Shown here: positions 1 to 7,773 of the stretch, piece by piece
Layout of the letters: every line of letters starts with the position of its first letter
How positions within the stretch are numbered: the stretch's first letter is position 1
Origin: Segatella copri
GTDB taxonomy: Bacteria > Bacteroidota > Bacteroidia > Bacteroidales > Bacteroidaceae
Direction: 5' to 3'
DNA: 64,000 nt
NCBI RefSeq assembly: GCF_026015625.1
Contig: NZ_JAPDVG010000001.1
Coordinates: forward strand, 372,001-436,000
Position numbers and translations under genes: made by a program
Notes under the pieces: model-generated
What the model was told of the DNA's origin: nothing
Seen by the model: only the letters and a program-made list of their open reading frames with translations
Database searches by the model: none

Positions 1-2
1 TT

Positions 3-1250
3 GCCAAGGGCGAAAAGGTGCTGGGCGAACAGGTGGTAGAATTCTCTGAGGGCGGTGTGCTCTGGAACGGCAACCAGTACAGCCAGCTCACCTTCCATCC
101 GCAGAGTGCCGACGCCTCGTTTTCGCTGAGCGACGTAACCATCGGTGTCAATTTCCACTGGGAGCGCAAGGAAACCCAAACCTTCCTGGGCACGCTCCGC
201 TTTGTGGTAGAATCGGATAAGATTGTGGCAATCAATGAGTTGCCTGTAGAGAAATATCTGGAGAGCGTCATCAGCAGTGAGATGAGTGCCACTTCGAGTC
301 TCGAACTCCTGAAGGCGCACGCCGTCATCTCCCGTTCATGGCTCCTGGCACAGATGAAGAAGCGCCGAGAGGTGGCTGAGAGCGGCAACAACTTCTTCTC
401 CTTCACCAAGAAGGAAGATACGCTCATTCGCTGGTACGACCGCGAAGACCACACCCTCTTTGATGTATGTGCCGACGACCACTGCCAGCGCTACCAGGGT
501 ATCACCAAGGAAACATCGCCCCATGTAGCTGAAGCCATCCGCCAGACCAAGGGACAGATTCTGATGGACGGCGAAGAAATCTGCGATGCAAGATTCTCGA
601 AATGCTGCGGCGGAATAACCGAGGAATTCCAGTATTGCTGGGAGGACACGCCGAAGACTTATCTCACGGCGGTTCGCGACATCGCCCTGGGCGTGGAACA
701 TACACTGCCTAATCTGACCAATGAGGAGGAGGCTGAGAAATGGATCCGCTTTAATCCGCCAGCTTTCTGCAACACGCAGGACAAGAAAATCCTGTCAGAA
801 GTGCTCAACGACTATGATCAGGAAACCGTCAATTTCTACCGCTGGAAGGAAACGCTCAGCCAGGAGAAGTTGCAGCAGCTCATCGCCGACAAACTGAAGA
901 TGGACCTGGGTGCCATCCTTGACATGAAGGCCGTGGAGCGCGGAAAGAGTGGAAGAATCAGCAAACTCCAGATCATCGGAACAGAGAAGACCTTTACCAT
1001 CGGTAAGGAACTCGAAATCCGCCGTACGCTGAGCGACAGTCATCTGCTGAGTTCAGCCTTCGTGGTGGATAAGTATGATAAGGATGAGCAGGGAGTGCCT
1101 CAGCGTTTCGAACTCATCGGAGCCGGTTGGGGGCACGGAGTAGGCCTCTGCCAGATTGGTGCTGCCGTGATGGGCGAGCAGGGTTATCATTATGATGCCA
1201 TCCTGCTGCACTACTATCAGGGTGCTGAAATCAAGAAACTTTATAAATAG
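3..1250 (+). CDS. SpoIID/LytB domain protein (5' end outside window)
   Basis: The reading frame is open back to the window edge, so the first visible start-like codon (GTG at 18) is probably internal and the true N-terminus lies upstream. About 410 residues are visible. The core resembles SpoIID/LytB: a segment with VISSEM followed by LKAHAVISRSW, where the Glu of SSEM matches the catalytic Glu of SpoIID lytic transglycosylases, then a Cys-Gly-Gly segment (KCCGGITEEF) and the C-terminal block GWGHGVGLCQIGA typical of the family. SpoIID proteins cleave glycan strands lacking stem peptides. It sits 9 bp upstream of an AmpG-like permease, which fits a muropeptide recycling operon. Family assignment is firm; the exact substrate is inferred. 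Confidence 0.88.
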   Translation, partial: AKGEKVLGEQVVEFSEGGVLWNGNQYSQLTFHPQSADASFSLSDVTIGVNFHWERKETQTFLGTLRFVVESDKIVAINELPVEKYLESVISSEMSATSSLELLKAHAVISRSWLLAQMKKRREVAESGNNFFSFTKKEDTLIRWYDREDHTLFDVCADDHCQRYQGITKETSPHVAEAIRQTKGQILMDGEEICDARFSKCCGGITEEFQYCWEDTPKTYLTAVRDIALGVEHTLPNLTNEEEAEKWIRFNPPAFCNTQDKKILSEVLNDYDQETVNFYRWKETLSQEKLQQLIADKLKMDLGAILDMKAVERGKSGRISKLQIIGTEKTFTIGKELEIRRTLSDSHLLSSAFVVDKYDKDEQGVPQRFELIGAGWGHGVGLCQIGAAVMGEQGYHYDAILLHYYQGAEIKKLYK

Positions 1251-1259
1251 TGATGTAAA

Positions 1260-2585
1260 ATGGTAACAAAGAAAAACAGTCGGAGTCCATGGGCATGGAT
1301 TCCGACCCTCTATTTTGCCGAAGGACTCCCCAACGTCATCGTAACCGCCCTCTCTGTGGTGATGTACATGCAGTTGGGGCTGACCGATGCTGAGGTGGGT
1401 CTCTATACCGGATGGCTCGCCCTTCCCTGGGTCATCAAACCCTTGTGGAGTCCGTTCATAGATTTGCTGAAGACTAAGCGCTGGTGGGTGCTCACCATGC
1501 AGGCTCTCATCGGAGCTGCCCTTGCCGGCATCGCCTTCTCGCTGCCTACCGCCTTCTGGTTCCAGGCAACGATGTGCTTCTTCTTCCTCATCGCTTTCTG
1601 TAGTGCCACCCACGACATTTCGGCAGATGGTTTCTATATGATTGAGCTGGATGAGCACACGCAGACCAAGTTTGTGGGCTTGAGAAACACCTTCTACCGC
1701 CTCGCCATCATCTTTGTGAATGGTTTTCTGGTGATGCTGGCAGGTGTGCTTCAGGTTCTCTTCCGCAACCAGATTCGCTTCTCATGGGCGCTTATCTTTT
1801 ACGGACTGGCAGGTATCTTCATCGGTTTGTGGCTCTACCACAGCCGCTTCATGCCTCGCCCGAAGGATGATGTGCAGACCGACAGAACGGTGGGTGAAGT
1901 GGCTCATGAACTGAAGAACATGTTCCGCACCTTCTTCGTGAAGTTCGGATTGGGTGAAACCGTCTGTGTGATGCTCTTTCTCTTACTCTACCGATTCCCT
2001 GAAGCGCTTCTGAACACCATGACCAAGACCTTCATCCTCCGTCCTAATTCGCAGGGTGGACTGGGCTTGTCACCTCAGGAATATGGCTTTGCCAACGGTA
2101 CTGTGGGATTGATAGGTTTGCTGCTGGGTGGAATTCTTGGTGGTATTCTGGTGAGCAGGGATGGAATGAAGAAATGGCTCTGGCCTCTGGTTTGCGCCAT
2201 CACCTTGCCTGATGTGGTTTACATCTATCTGAGTTACTCGCTCAACAGCAACCTCATCGTGGTTTCCAGCTGTCTTTTTGTCGAGCAGTTGGGTTATGGT
2301 CTGGGCTTCACGGTTCTTACCCTCTACATGCTGTTCTACAGTCAGGGAAAGTTCAAGACCTCCCATTATTCCATCTGTACGGGTATCTCCTATCTCGGAT
2401 TGATGCTGCCGGGCATGGTTTCTGGATATCTGAAGGATATGGTAGGTTACCGCATGTTCTTCATCATCGTGATGGCATGTTGCGCCATCACCTTCCTGGT
2501 TACTGCTTTCCTGAAGATTGATCCTAATTTCGGAAAGAAAGAGGAGAAGGAAGAGGATGAAGCGGAATTGGACGCGATAGAATAA
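1260..2585 (+). CDS. AmpG-like MFS permease (muropeptide import)
   Basis: 441-residue polytopic membrane protein of about 12 predicted helices. The N-terminus (WIPTLYFAEGLPN, then GLYTGWLALPWVIKPLWSP) is typical of the AmpG/PAT branch of the major facilitator superfamily, which imports anhydromuropeptides or related compounds across the inner membrane. It begins 9 bp after the SpoIID-like gene, so the two are probably co-transcribed and work in cell-wall recycling. The C-terminal tail is rich in Lys and Glu and cytoplasmic. A strong hairpin follows the stop codon. The substrate is inferred from family and neighbour; other PAT-family cargo cannot be excluded. Confidence 0.85.
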   Translation: MVTKKNSRSPWAWIPTLYFAEGLPNVIVTALSVVMYMQLGLTDAEVGLYTGWLALPWVIKPLWSPFIDLLKTKRWWVLTMQALIGAALAGIAFSLPTAFWFQATMCFFFLIAFCSATHDISADGFYMIELDEHTQTKFVGLRNTFYRLAIIFVNGFLVMLAGVLQVLFRNQIRFSWALIFYGLAGIFIGLWLYHSRFMPRPKDDVQTDRTVGEVAHELKNMFRTFFVKFGLGETVCVMLFLLLYRFPEALLNTMTKTFILRPNSQGGLGLSPQEYGFANGTVGLIGLLLGGILGGILVSRDGMKKWLWPLVCAITLPDVVYIYLSYSLNSNLIVVSSCLFVEQLGYGLGFTVLTLYMLFYSQGKFKTSHYSICTGISYLGLMLPGMVSGYLKDMVGYRMFFIIVMACCAITFLVTAFLKIDPNFGKKEEKEEDEAELDAIE

Positions 2586-2601
2586 ATGATTATGTTAACG
2601 T

Positions 2602-2633
2602 AAAAACGAGGATGTGCGAACATCCTCGTTTTT
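2602..2633. terminator. Bidirectional intrinsic terminator
   Basis: Perfect 13-bp stem (2602-2614 with 2621-2633) around a 6-nt loop. The stem has A5 on the left and T5 on the right, so it can end both the AmpG-like gene on the plus strand and the convergent yjbQ gene on the minus strand. Confidence 0.9.
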
Positions 2634-2637
2634 ATCT

Positions 2638-3051
2638 TTATTCCCCGATAATCGTTGCGATGAGGTGTCGGCTTCCGCCTCCCTCTCTGAATTCGCAGAG
2701 GTAGATCCCCTGCCATGTGCCAAGGTTCAGTCTGCCATTGGTAATAGGAATGGTGAGCGATACACCCACCATGCTCGATTTGGCATGGGCCGACATATCC
2801 GTCGGTCCTTCATCCTGGTGCAGGTATCTTGGGTCGCCATCCGGAACCAGTCTTTCGAAGATACCCTTCAAGTCATGTCTCACATCTGGGTCGAAGTTCT
2901 CGTTCAGCGACAATCCGCAACTGGTATGTCTTACGAAGAGATTCAGAATCCCTGTCTTAGGCAGCGCTGGCAGGTTCCTCATCACCTCGTTGGTTACGAG
3001 GTGAAAGCCGCGAGGAAGCGGACGCAATGAAAATTCTACTTGCTGTATCAT
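2638..3051 (-). CDS. YjbQ family protein (UPF0047)
   Basis: 137 residues, the usual length for the YjbQ/UPF0047 family. Characteristic segments are FVRHTSCGLSLNEN and the Asp/His-rich stretch with HAKSSMVG, ending in GTWQGIYLCEFRE. Members have weak thiamine-phosphate synthase activity in vitro, but the physiological role is unsettled. The gene is monocistronic on the minus strand and shares a terminator hairpin with the convergent permease gene. Family call is secure; function is not. Confidence 0.9.
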   Translation of the reverse strand: MIQQVEFSLRPLPRGFHLVTNEVMRNLPALPKTGILNLFVRHTSCGLSLNENFDPDVRHDLKGIFERLVPDGDPRYLHQDEGPTDMSAHAKSSMVGVSLTIPITNGRLNLGTWQGIYLCEFREGGGSRHLIATIIGE

Positions 3052-3094
3052 ATCATTCTTTGTTTTTATATTCTTATACTTCTATCTTTATACT

Positions 3095-4258
3095 TTATAA
3101 TTCCTTCTTCAGCCATTCACCGAAGAACTTATCGTATAGTTCGTAAGTTCCATCCGTCTCCGTAACAAAATCTTTCTCCAATAATCCCTTGATACCACCT
3201 TGTACAAAACTGGCGGAAGGAAGATTGTGCTTCTTGATGAATGCCGATGACATGATGTTTTGAGCCTTGCCAGCGTTGCAGATGGCTAAGAGAAGTTCCT
3301 TTTGCTTGGCTGGCAACTGGAAAAGGAGGGCTTCATAGGCAAAAGCACTTTCGTCTATAATCGAGTTGAGCGCCAGTTCCATCATCTTATCATCAGCCAG
3401 TTCCCTCGTCTTGTCATCAGCCTTTTCCATCATCTTGTCATCAGCCTTTTCCGTGAGCGAGAAAATCTTATTGAGCATCCTTTGCAGATACCAGGTGATG
3501 CCGTCAAAACGGTCGTATATTCGATAAATGGTTTCTCGTTTGATATGCTTCTGTCTTTCCTCGAAAAGACGAGTAGCGAAGTCGGCATACACCTCTCGAT
3601 CAATAGCTTTCAGTGTTTTTATGGAGGTGCTCTGGTAGAAAGGACGGGCATGGCTCAAGAATATTTCCGACATCATATTGCGCTGAGATCCGGCAAAGAT
3701 GAAACTGGCATTATGGCAGTGCTGGATGTAGGTGCGCAGTATGGCTTCCACATTAGCTTCTCTATAGCTGCTGATGGTTTGGAATTCATCAATGGCCACG
3801 ATGCAAGGCTTATCTGCGCTCTCTAGATAAAGGAAAATTTCATCGAGCGTTGTGGTTGGACTGGTGATTTCTCCCAAATCTACTCCCCACGAAGGTACAC
3901 CATTCATATCGAAGCTGATGGATGAACGGAGTGAGTGGAGGCAGTTAAGAAAATGTTCCACTACTTTGGTGCCTTTAGGTTTCAGACTTTGCAGAATACT
4001 TCTGCCTAGTTCCTGAATGAAGTCGGCTAGGGTTTTTGTGGCATAAATATCTACAAGAAATGTATAGTATTTATCCTTGATGCCTTCCTGGGCATAGACG
4101 TGCTGCACCAACCCTGTCTTGCCGATTCTTCTAGGTGCAATCAGGGTGATATTATTGCCATTCTTGATTTCTCTTATCAAGTCGATGGTTTCCTTTTCTC
4201 TATCACAGAAGTAAGCGTCGGATATGTATCCTCGCAGAATAAACGGATTCTCTATCAT
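3095..4258 (-). CDS. AAA ATPase, ATPase_2-like (archaeal-type P-loop)
   Basis: 387-residue P-loop ATPase of the ATP-binding family common in Bacteroidota accessory DNA. The N-terminus reads NPFILRGYISDAYFCDRE, followed by a Walker A of the form APRRIGKTGLV (about residues 40-50) and Walker B CIVAIDEFQTI (about 150-160). The C-terminal third is a predicted winged-helix region ending GEWLKKEL. Between the two lies a low-complexity stretch of three 8-residue repeats built on ADDK, encoded by a 24-bp tandem repeat. A -7-like TATCTTTGC lies upstream on the minus strand (4317-4325). No nuclease domain is attached, so no defence role can be assigned directly; it is often grouped with mobile-region ATPases of unknown function. 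Confidence 0.85.
   Translation of the reverse strand: MIENPFILRGYISDAYFCDREKETIDLIREIKNGNNITLIAPRRIGKTGLVQHVYAQEGIKDKYYTFLVDIYATKTLADFIQELGRSILQSLKPKGTKVVEHFLNCLHSLRSSISFDMNGVPSWGVDLGEITSPTTTLDEIFLYLESADKPCIVAIDEFQTISSYREANVEAILRTYIQHCHNASFIFAGSQRNMMSEIFLSHARPFYQSTSIKTLKAIDREVYADFATRLFEERQKHIKRETIYRIYDRFDGITWYLQRMLNKIFSLTEKADDKMMEKADDKTRELADDKMMELALNSIIDESAFAYEALLFQLPAKQKELLLAICNAGKAQNIMSSAFIKKHNLPSASFVQGGIKGLLEKDFVTETDGTYELYDKFFGEWLKKEL
3380..3451. repeat. Three 24-bp tandem repeats inside the ATPase gene
   Basis: Three imperfect copies (3380-3403, 3404-3427, 3428-3451) encode the peptide units EKADDKMM, EKADDKTR and ELADDKMM on the minus strand. The length is a multiple of three, so copy-number change would keep the frame and lengthen a predicted helical linker. 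Confidence 0.9.
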
Positions 4259-4514
4259 TGTATATTATCTTCTTTATTGTCTTTGAATAGTCTTATATCT
4301 TTCTGATAATCATGGTGCAAAGATAATTATAATTTTATTATTATAATACTATTATAATGCAAATATAGGAAAGTTTAACCATTTAAGGGAATCTCCTTCA
4401 ATCAAGTCGAGTATATCTCTTCTAATCAAGTCGGGTATTTTCTTGCTATTTGCTTCCCCGAAAATCTTCTTCTTTAGAAGAAGGAAAAAAACAAGAAAAA
4501 TAATCCCGAAAAAA

Positions 4515-4547
4515 TTTGGTGGTTTTAGAATAATGATGTACTTTTGC
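4515..4547 (+). promoter_or_regulatory. Bacteroidota promoter for the 93-residue protein
   Basis: TTTG at 4515-4518 and TACTTTTGC at 4539-4547 separated by exactly 20 bp, the primary sigma factor arrangement of Bacteroidota. The predicted transcript starts near 4554, giving an untranslated leader of about 110 nt before the gene at 4666. The rest of the 4259-4665 gap is AT-rich and shows no other gene. Confidence 0.8.
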
Positions 4548-4665
4548 ACCCGAAATCAAGCATTAAGAGTTGCCCAGTTGCGGCACACCAACCGAGTTTC
4601 GCATAGAGATAACCACGGTGGTAAAAGAATGTGTAAGTGTTTAACAACTTAAAATAATTATCTTT

Positions 4666-4947
4666 ATGAATCCAAATTCAGATTTAAAGAACAATGAGAA
4701 TGTAATGGCAGCTAATGCCGAGTCTTCAACAATTAAGGCAGTTAATGCCGAGTCATCAACTGTTGATGCAGGTTATGCCGAGTCAAGAATTTCAGAGTAT
4801 GCTGCCCGCTTTGCTGCATACAGCGATGAGCGCTTGAAGCAGACCATAGATCACGAGCGCAAGGTTCGTGGTTGGGGCAGCGAGCGCAGCTACTTCCTCG
4901 CTGCCCTGCGAGGAGAGTGCGAGAAACGAGGCATTGATTACTACTAA
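4666..4947 (+). CDS. Small repeat-containing protein of unknown function
   Basis: 93 residues, no signal peptide and no recognised domain. The first third holds a 10-residue repeat (AVNAESSTVD type) encoded by a 30-bp direct repeat at 4708-4737, 4738-4767 and a partial third copy from 4768. The remainder, from SRISEYAARFAAYSDERL to the charged C-terminus GECEKRGIDYY, looks like a compact helical domain. A canonical promoter 120 bp upstream and a start preceded by an A/T-rich stretch support it being a real gene. I do not recognise the family. Confidence 0.65.
   Translation: MNPNSDLKNNENVMAANAESSTIKAVNAESSTVDAGYAESRISEYAARFAAYSDERLKQTIDHERKVRGWGSERSYFLAALRGECEKRGIDYY
4708..4785 (+). repeat. 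30-bp in-frame direct repeat
   Basis: Two full copies and a partial third of a 30-bp unit that starts GCAG and contains AATGCCGAGTC. It encodes the Asn-Ala-Glu-Ser-Ser repeat of the small protein above. Confidence 0.85.
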
Positions 4948-5130
4948 TCAAGCCCCATCTGTGTGAATCTGTGAATTGAAAATCGGCGGACGAAGGGAAA
5001 GCCAAATCTGTGGGAGCTTATGACTTGAATTCCTCGATGAAGGGTTGCAGGTTTCCACCTCTTGGCTCCAGCCCTGAATAAGGTAGCGTATGGCACATAG
5101 ATGCCTCCGAATCTCACAGGCATCGGATAA

Positions 5131-5402
5131 ATACCAAAAGAACAAATTGTGTCGCAACTTGCGACCCAATTGACATGGTCGCATATAATAGAGGTTCTTC
5201 CGGTAAAAGATCCTTTAGCTGTAGAGTTCTATCTGACAATGTCGTCTTCTGGTAGATGGGGAACAAATCGAACTTCTCCAACTCGACAAGGCGGGAATCA
5301 AGGTCGCCCAATACATGACGGAACTTCCTTCTCGTAAAGTCTTGATGGAGCAAATCAGAAAGTCGCTGAAAATTGCCAAGGAATTGGGTGCTGAGGATGA
5401 AT
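5131..5402 (+). pseudogene. Remnant of a DUF1016/YhcG-type PD-(D/E)XK nuclease gene
   Basis: Two fragments in different frames resemble the ends of a DUF1016 (YhcG) protein. The first (5131-5265) reads EQIVSQLATQLTWSH then DPLAVEFYLTMSSSGRW, the N-terminal family signature. The second, in another frame and ending at TAG 5400-5402, reads GEQIELLQLDKAGIKVAQY then LPSRKVLMEQIRK, the family's C-terminus. The central portion, including the nuclease core, is missing, and there is an in-frame stop upstream of the first piece. YhcG proteins are often linked to restriction-modification loci, and this scar lies directly beside one. Based on family recall, not on a search. Confidence 0.7.
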
Positions 5403-5451
5403 AGCAAGACAGAATTTTTTCCAATCACCGATTGGAAAATCTTCCTTGATA

Positions 5452-5484
5452 TTTGGAAGTCTCGATTATTTTTCGTACCTTTGC
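5452..5484 (+). promoter_or_regulatory. Bacteroidota promoter driving the structured leader / R-M region
   Basis: TTTG at 5452-5455 and TACCTTTGC at 5476-5484 with a 20-bp spacer. The predicted start is near 5491, about 130 nt before the structured element and 470 nt before the first methyltransferase start. No open frame of note follows it directly, so it probably makes a long leader or a free-standing RNA. Confidence 0.75.
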
Positions 5485-5623
5485 CATCGAATAGGGTGTC
5501 GGTGCCTTCGGCTTCGTTCCCTTGTAACATAAGTTGAACAAATAAAATAGAAAAATAAGAAACAGAAAGAATAAACTTTAGATATATAACATATTAATAT
5601 ACAAAGCGTTTACGATATTCGGA

Positions 5624-5787
5624 ATACTCTCGAAATTTGGCGATTAAAAGATGTAAAACCGAGATTAAGTGAACGCCTGCGCTATAGCGTGGGCGGAACT
5701 TATCGGTTTTACGGGCCACGCCAAATGCCTGAGAGTATGATAAGTGAAGCTCACGCTTCTTTTGTATCATGCTCTCAGGTATTTTTT
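5624..5787 (+). ncRNA. Structured RNA element with alternative hairpins, terminator-like 3' end
   Basis: A long hairpin is formed by 5624-5631 with 5731-5738, 5635-5642 with 5719-5726, 5653-5662 with 5703-5712 (10 bp perfect), 5666-5670 with 5698-5702, 5674-5677 with 5692-5695 and an apical palindrome at 5680-5689. A second hairpin pairs 5728-5742 with 5765-5779 (15 bp, one G-U), contains an inner GAAGC/GCTTC stem, and is followed by T6 at 5782-5787. The segment 5731-5738 is needed by both, so they exclude each other, as in an attenuator. It lies between a good promoter and the restriction-modification operon. It could instead be the 3' part of an independent ~300-nt RNA ending at 5787. Confidence 0.65.
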
Positions 5788-5961
5788 GCTTGTGGCTCGT
5801 ACTTCCAGAATAAAGTTCAACGCTCATAGTTTTCTATAGCGGCAGCGTATGGTTCTATTGTCTGTGTTTGACTTTTCCATTCTCTGTCACTATTCCTATA
5901 TGTGTACTTGCAACTGAATGTTGTAAGTATGGCTAGTATTGGATTTTTTATTCAGTGCAGA

Positions 5962-6723
5962 ATGGAAGATTTACAAGAGATAAAAGGTTTCTTGGGAATT
6001 GATGGAAAGATACTTTTGAAGCAAGGTGATGCTATCGAGTGTTTATGTCAGTTGCCAACAGATTCTGTGGATTTAATAATAACGGATCCACCCTATAATT
6101 TGGGCTTATTCATGAAAAAGCGTGGTACAAATATGAATAAGCTTCGAGATGGTCATTTTGCTGCATCAGGTTGGGATGACCTAGACTTTGTGGAATGGAC
6201 TCAGCAAATGGACATGCTTTTTCATGAATGCAATCGTGTCTTGAAAAAGCGTGGCTCGTTGATTGTCTTTATGTCTATCATTAAAGTCGAGACTATCATA
6301 AACTTAGCTCAGAAACATGGCTTTTATTATAAAACAGTAGGTGTTTGGCATAAGACGAATCCTTTGCCAAGAAATATGAACTTGCAGTTTATAAATTCAA
6401 CTGAACCTTGGGTTTATATGGTCAATGATGCAACAACAGGTACATTTAATAACGAAGGTAAAGCTATTCATGATTTCGTAGAAACAAGTACGATAAGTAC
6501 GAAAGAAAGAAAAATGGGTAAGCATCCTACTCAAAAACCATTGGCGTTAATAGAACATTTCGTGAATATACTTTCTAATAGAGGTGACGTTGTTCTTGAT
6601 CCTTTTATGGGTAGTGGTACAACAGGTGTTGCGTCTGCCAAACTTAATAGGAATTTTATAGGAATAGAGTTGAATGAAGAATACTTTAATTTATCTTTAA
6701 AACGAATAAAGGAAGTCTTATGA
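5962..6723 (+). CDS. DNA amino-methyltransferase, beta class (N6-adenine or N4-cytosine)
   Basis: 253 residues from the ATG at 5962; an in-frame GTG at 5902 is possible, but the added residues (VYLQLNVVSMASIGFFIQCR) do not look like the family. The catalytic motif IV DPPYNLG is at residues 42-48 and the S-adenosylmethionine motif DPFMGSGTTG is near 213-222, after KHPTQKP. Motif IV preceding motif I defines the beta class. The enzyme methylates an exocyclic amino group of A or C in its site. It overlaps the next gene by 4 bp (ATGA), so translation is probably coupled. Whether the target base is A or C cannot be read from DPPY alone. The gene is clearly more AT-rich than its chromosomal surroundings, suggesting transfer. 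Confidence 0.9.
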   Translation: MEDLQEIKGFLGIDGKILLKQGDAIECLCQLPTDSVDLIITDPPYNLGLFMKKRGTNMNKLRDGHFAASGWDDLDFVEWTQQMDMLFHECNRVLKKRGSLIVFMSIIKVETIINLAQKHGFYYKTVGVWHKTNPLPRNMNLQFINSTEPWVYMVNDATTGTFNNEGKAIHDFVETSTISTKERKMGKHPTQKPLALIEHFVNILSNRGDVVLDPFMGSGTTGVASAKLNRNFIGIELNEEYFNLSLKRIKEVL

Positions 6724-7766
6724 TAATAGGTGATCTGTTTGCTGGCGTTGGTGGTATGTCAGAAGGTTTTAGAATGGCAGGGTTTGATGTTGCTTTTGCT
6801 ATTGAGTATGATAAAGATATAGCTGCTTCTTATAAGAAAAATAATACCGATACGGATGTGATAGCAGATGATATATGTAATGTTGATGTTGTTCTGTTAC
6901 ATCAAAAGCATCCTCATATAGATGTGATTATTGGTGGTCCACCATGTCAGGGCTTCTCTCAAAAGGGTAAGCGGTTAAGTTTAGATGATCCACGAAATTT
7001 CTTATTTAAACAATTCGTGAAATTTGTGGCTGAGTTCAAACCGAAGTACTTTGTTTTAGAGAATGTGCCTAATATTATTACGACATCAAATGGGTATTTT
7101 AAAGACCAAATAATAAAGTCTTTTGAGGAACTTGGTTATGTTGTAACTTGTGGTGTACTGTGTGCAAAAGATTATGGGGTTCCACAAGATAGAAGGCGAG
7201 CAATCTTCTTGGGCGAGTTGAATAAGCTAGAGGTGAAATTACCTGAACCTCTTGATATTCAGACTACGGTTAAGGATGCCATTTACGATTTACCTTTCAT
7301 TGCATCGGGAGAAGGTGTTGATGAGCGTGATTATGATAAACCTGCAATATCTTCTTATCAAAAGAAACTTCGTGCAGGTGCGCAAGTCCTTTATAATCAT
7401 GTGGCAACCAAGCATTCGAAGTCTGCTTTAGACAGATTGAAAATGATTCCTAAAGGAAAAGGAAAGGAAGTCTTGCCAAAGGAATTGCTGACTAAGTCTA
7501 TTTATAGTGGTACTTGGTGCAGATTATTGGAAAATGGGATTGCTCCAACAATAACCACGAGGTTTGATACGCCTTCCTCTGGCAGGTTTACTCATCCTGT
7601 ATTAGATAGGTGTCTTACTATTAGAGAAGCAGCGAGAATACAATCTTTTCCTGATACTTTCCGATTCTATGGTAATAGAACCTGTCAAATGAAGCAAGTA
7701 GGAAATGCTGTGCCTCCTTTATTGGCAAAGGCTATAGCTGAAGTTATTATAAACAACGAAAAATAG
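6720..7766 (+). CDS. DNA (cytosine-5)-methyltransferase
   Basis: 348 residues with all main C5-MTase motifs in canonical order: DLFAGVGGMSEGF (motif I), GGPPCQGFSQKG with catalytic Cys76 (motif IV), ENVPNI (motif VI), PQDRRRAIFLG (motif VIII) and QVGNAVPPLLAKAI at the C-terminus (motif X). The target recognition domain between VIII and IX is fairly short. It starts inside the stop of the amino-methyltransferase gene and ends 7 bp before the McrB-like gene, placing it firmly in the four-gene operon. It is expected to protect one strand of an asymmetric site or a second site from the cognate nuclease. Confidence 0.95.
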   Translation: MIIGDLFAGVGGMSEGFRMAGFDVAFAIEYDKDIAASYKKNNTDTDVIADDICNVDVVLLHQKHPHIDVIIGGPPCQGFSQKGKRLSLDDPRNFLFKQFVKFVAEFKPKYFVLENVPNIITTSNGYFKDQIIKSFEELGYVVTCGVLCAKDYGVPQDRRRAIFLGELNKLEVKLPEPLDIQTTVKDAIYDLPFIASGEGVDERDYDKPAISSYQKKLRAGAQVLYNHVATKHSKSALDRLKMIPKGKGKEVLPKELLTKSIYSGTWCRLLENGIAPTITTRFDTPSSGRFTHPVLDRCLTIREAARIQSFPDTFRFYGNRTCQMKQVGNAVPPLLAKAIAEVIINNEK

Positions 7767-7773
7767 AACAATT

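Noticed and set aside
4443..4652. 69-codon open frame upstream of the small repeat protein
   Set aside because: It runs across a canonical promoter (4515-4547) and has a Lys/Arg/Phe composition typical of AT-rich non-coding DNA.
5594..5827. 77-codon minus-strand open frame
   Set aside because: It coincides with the nested inverted repeats at 5624-5787; the structure explains the sequence better than a protein does.
5902..5961. Upstream GTG start for the amino-methyltransferase
   Set aside because: The extra 20 residues do not resemble the family and the ATG at 5962 gives a normal beta-class N-terminus.
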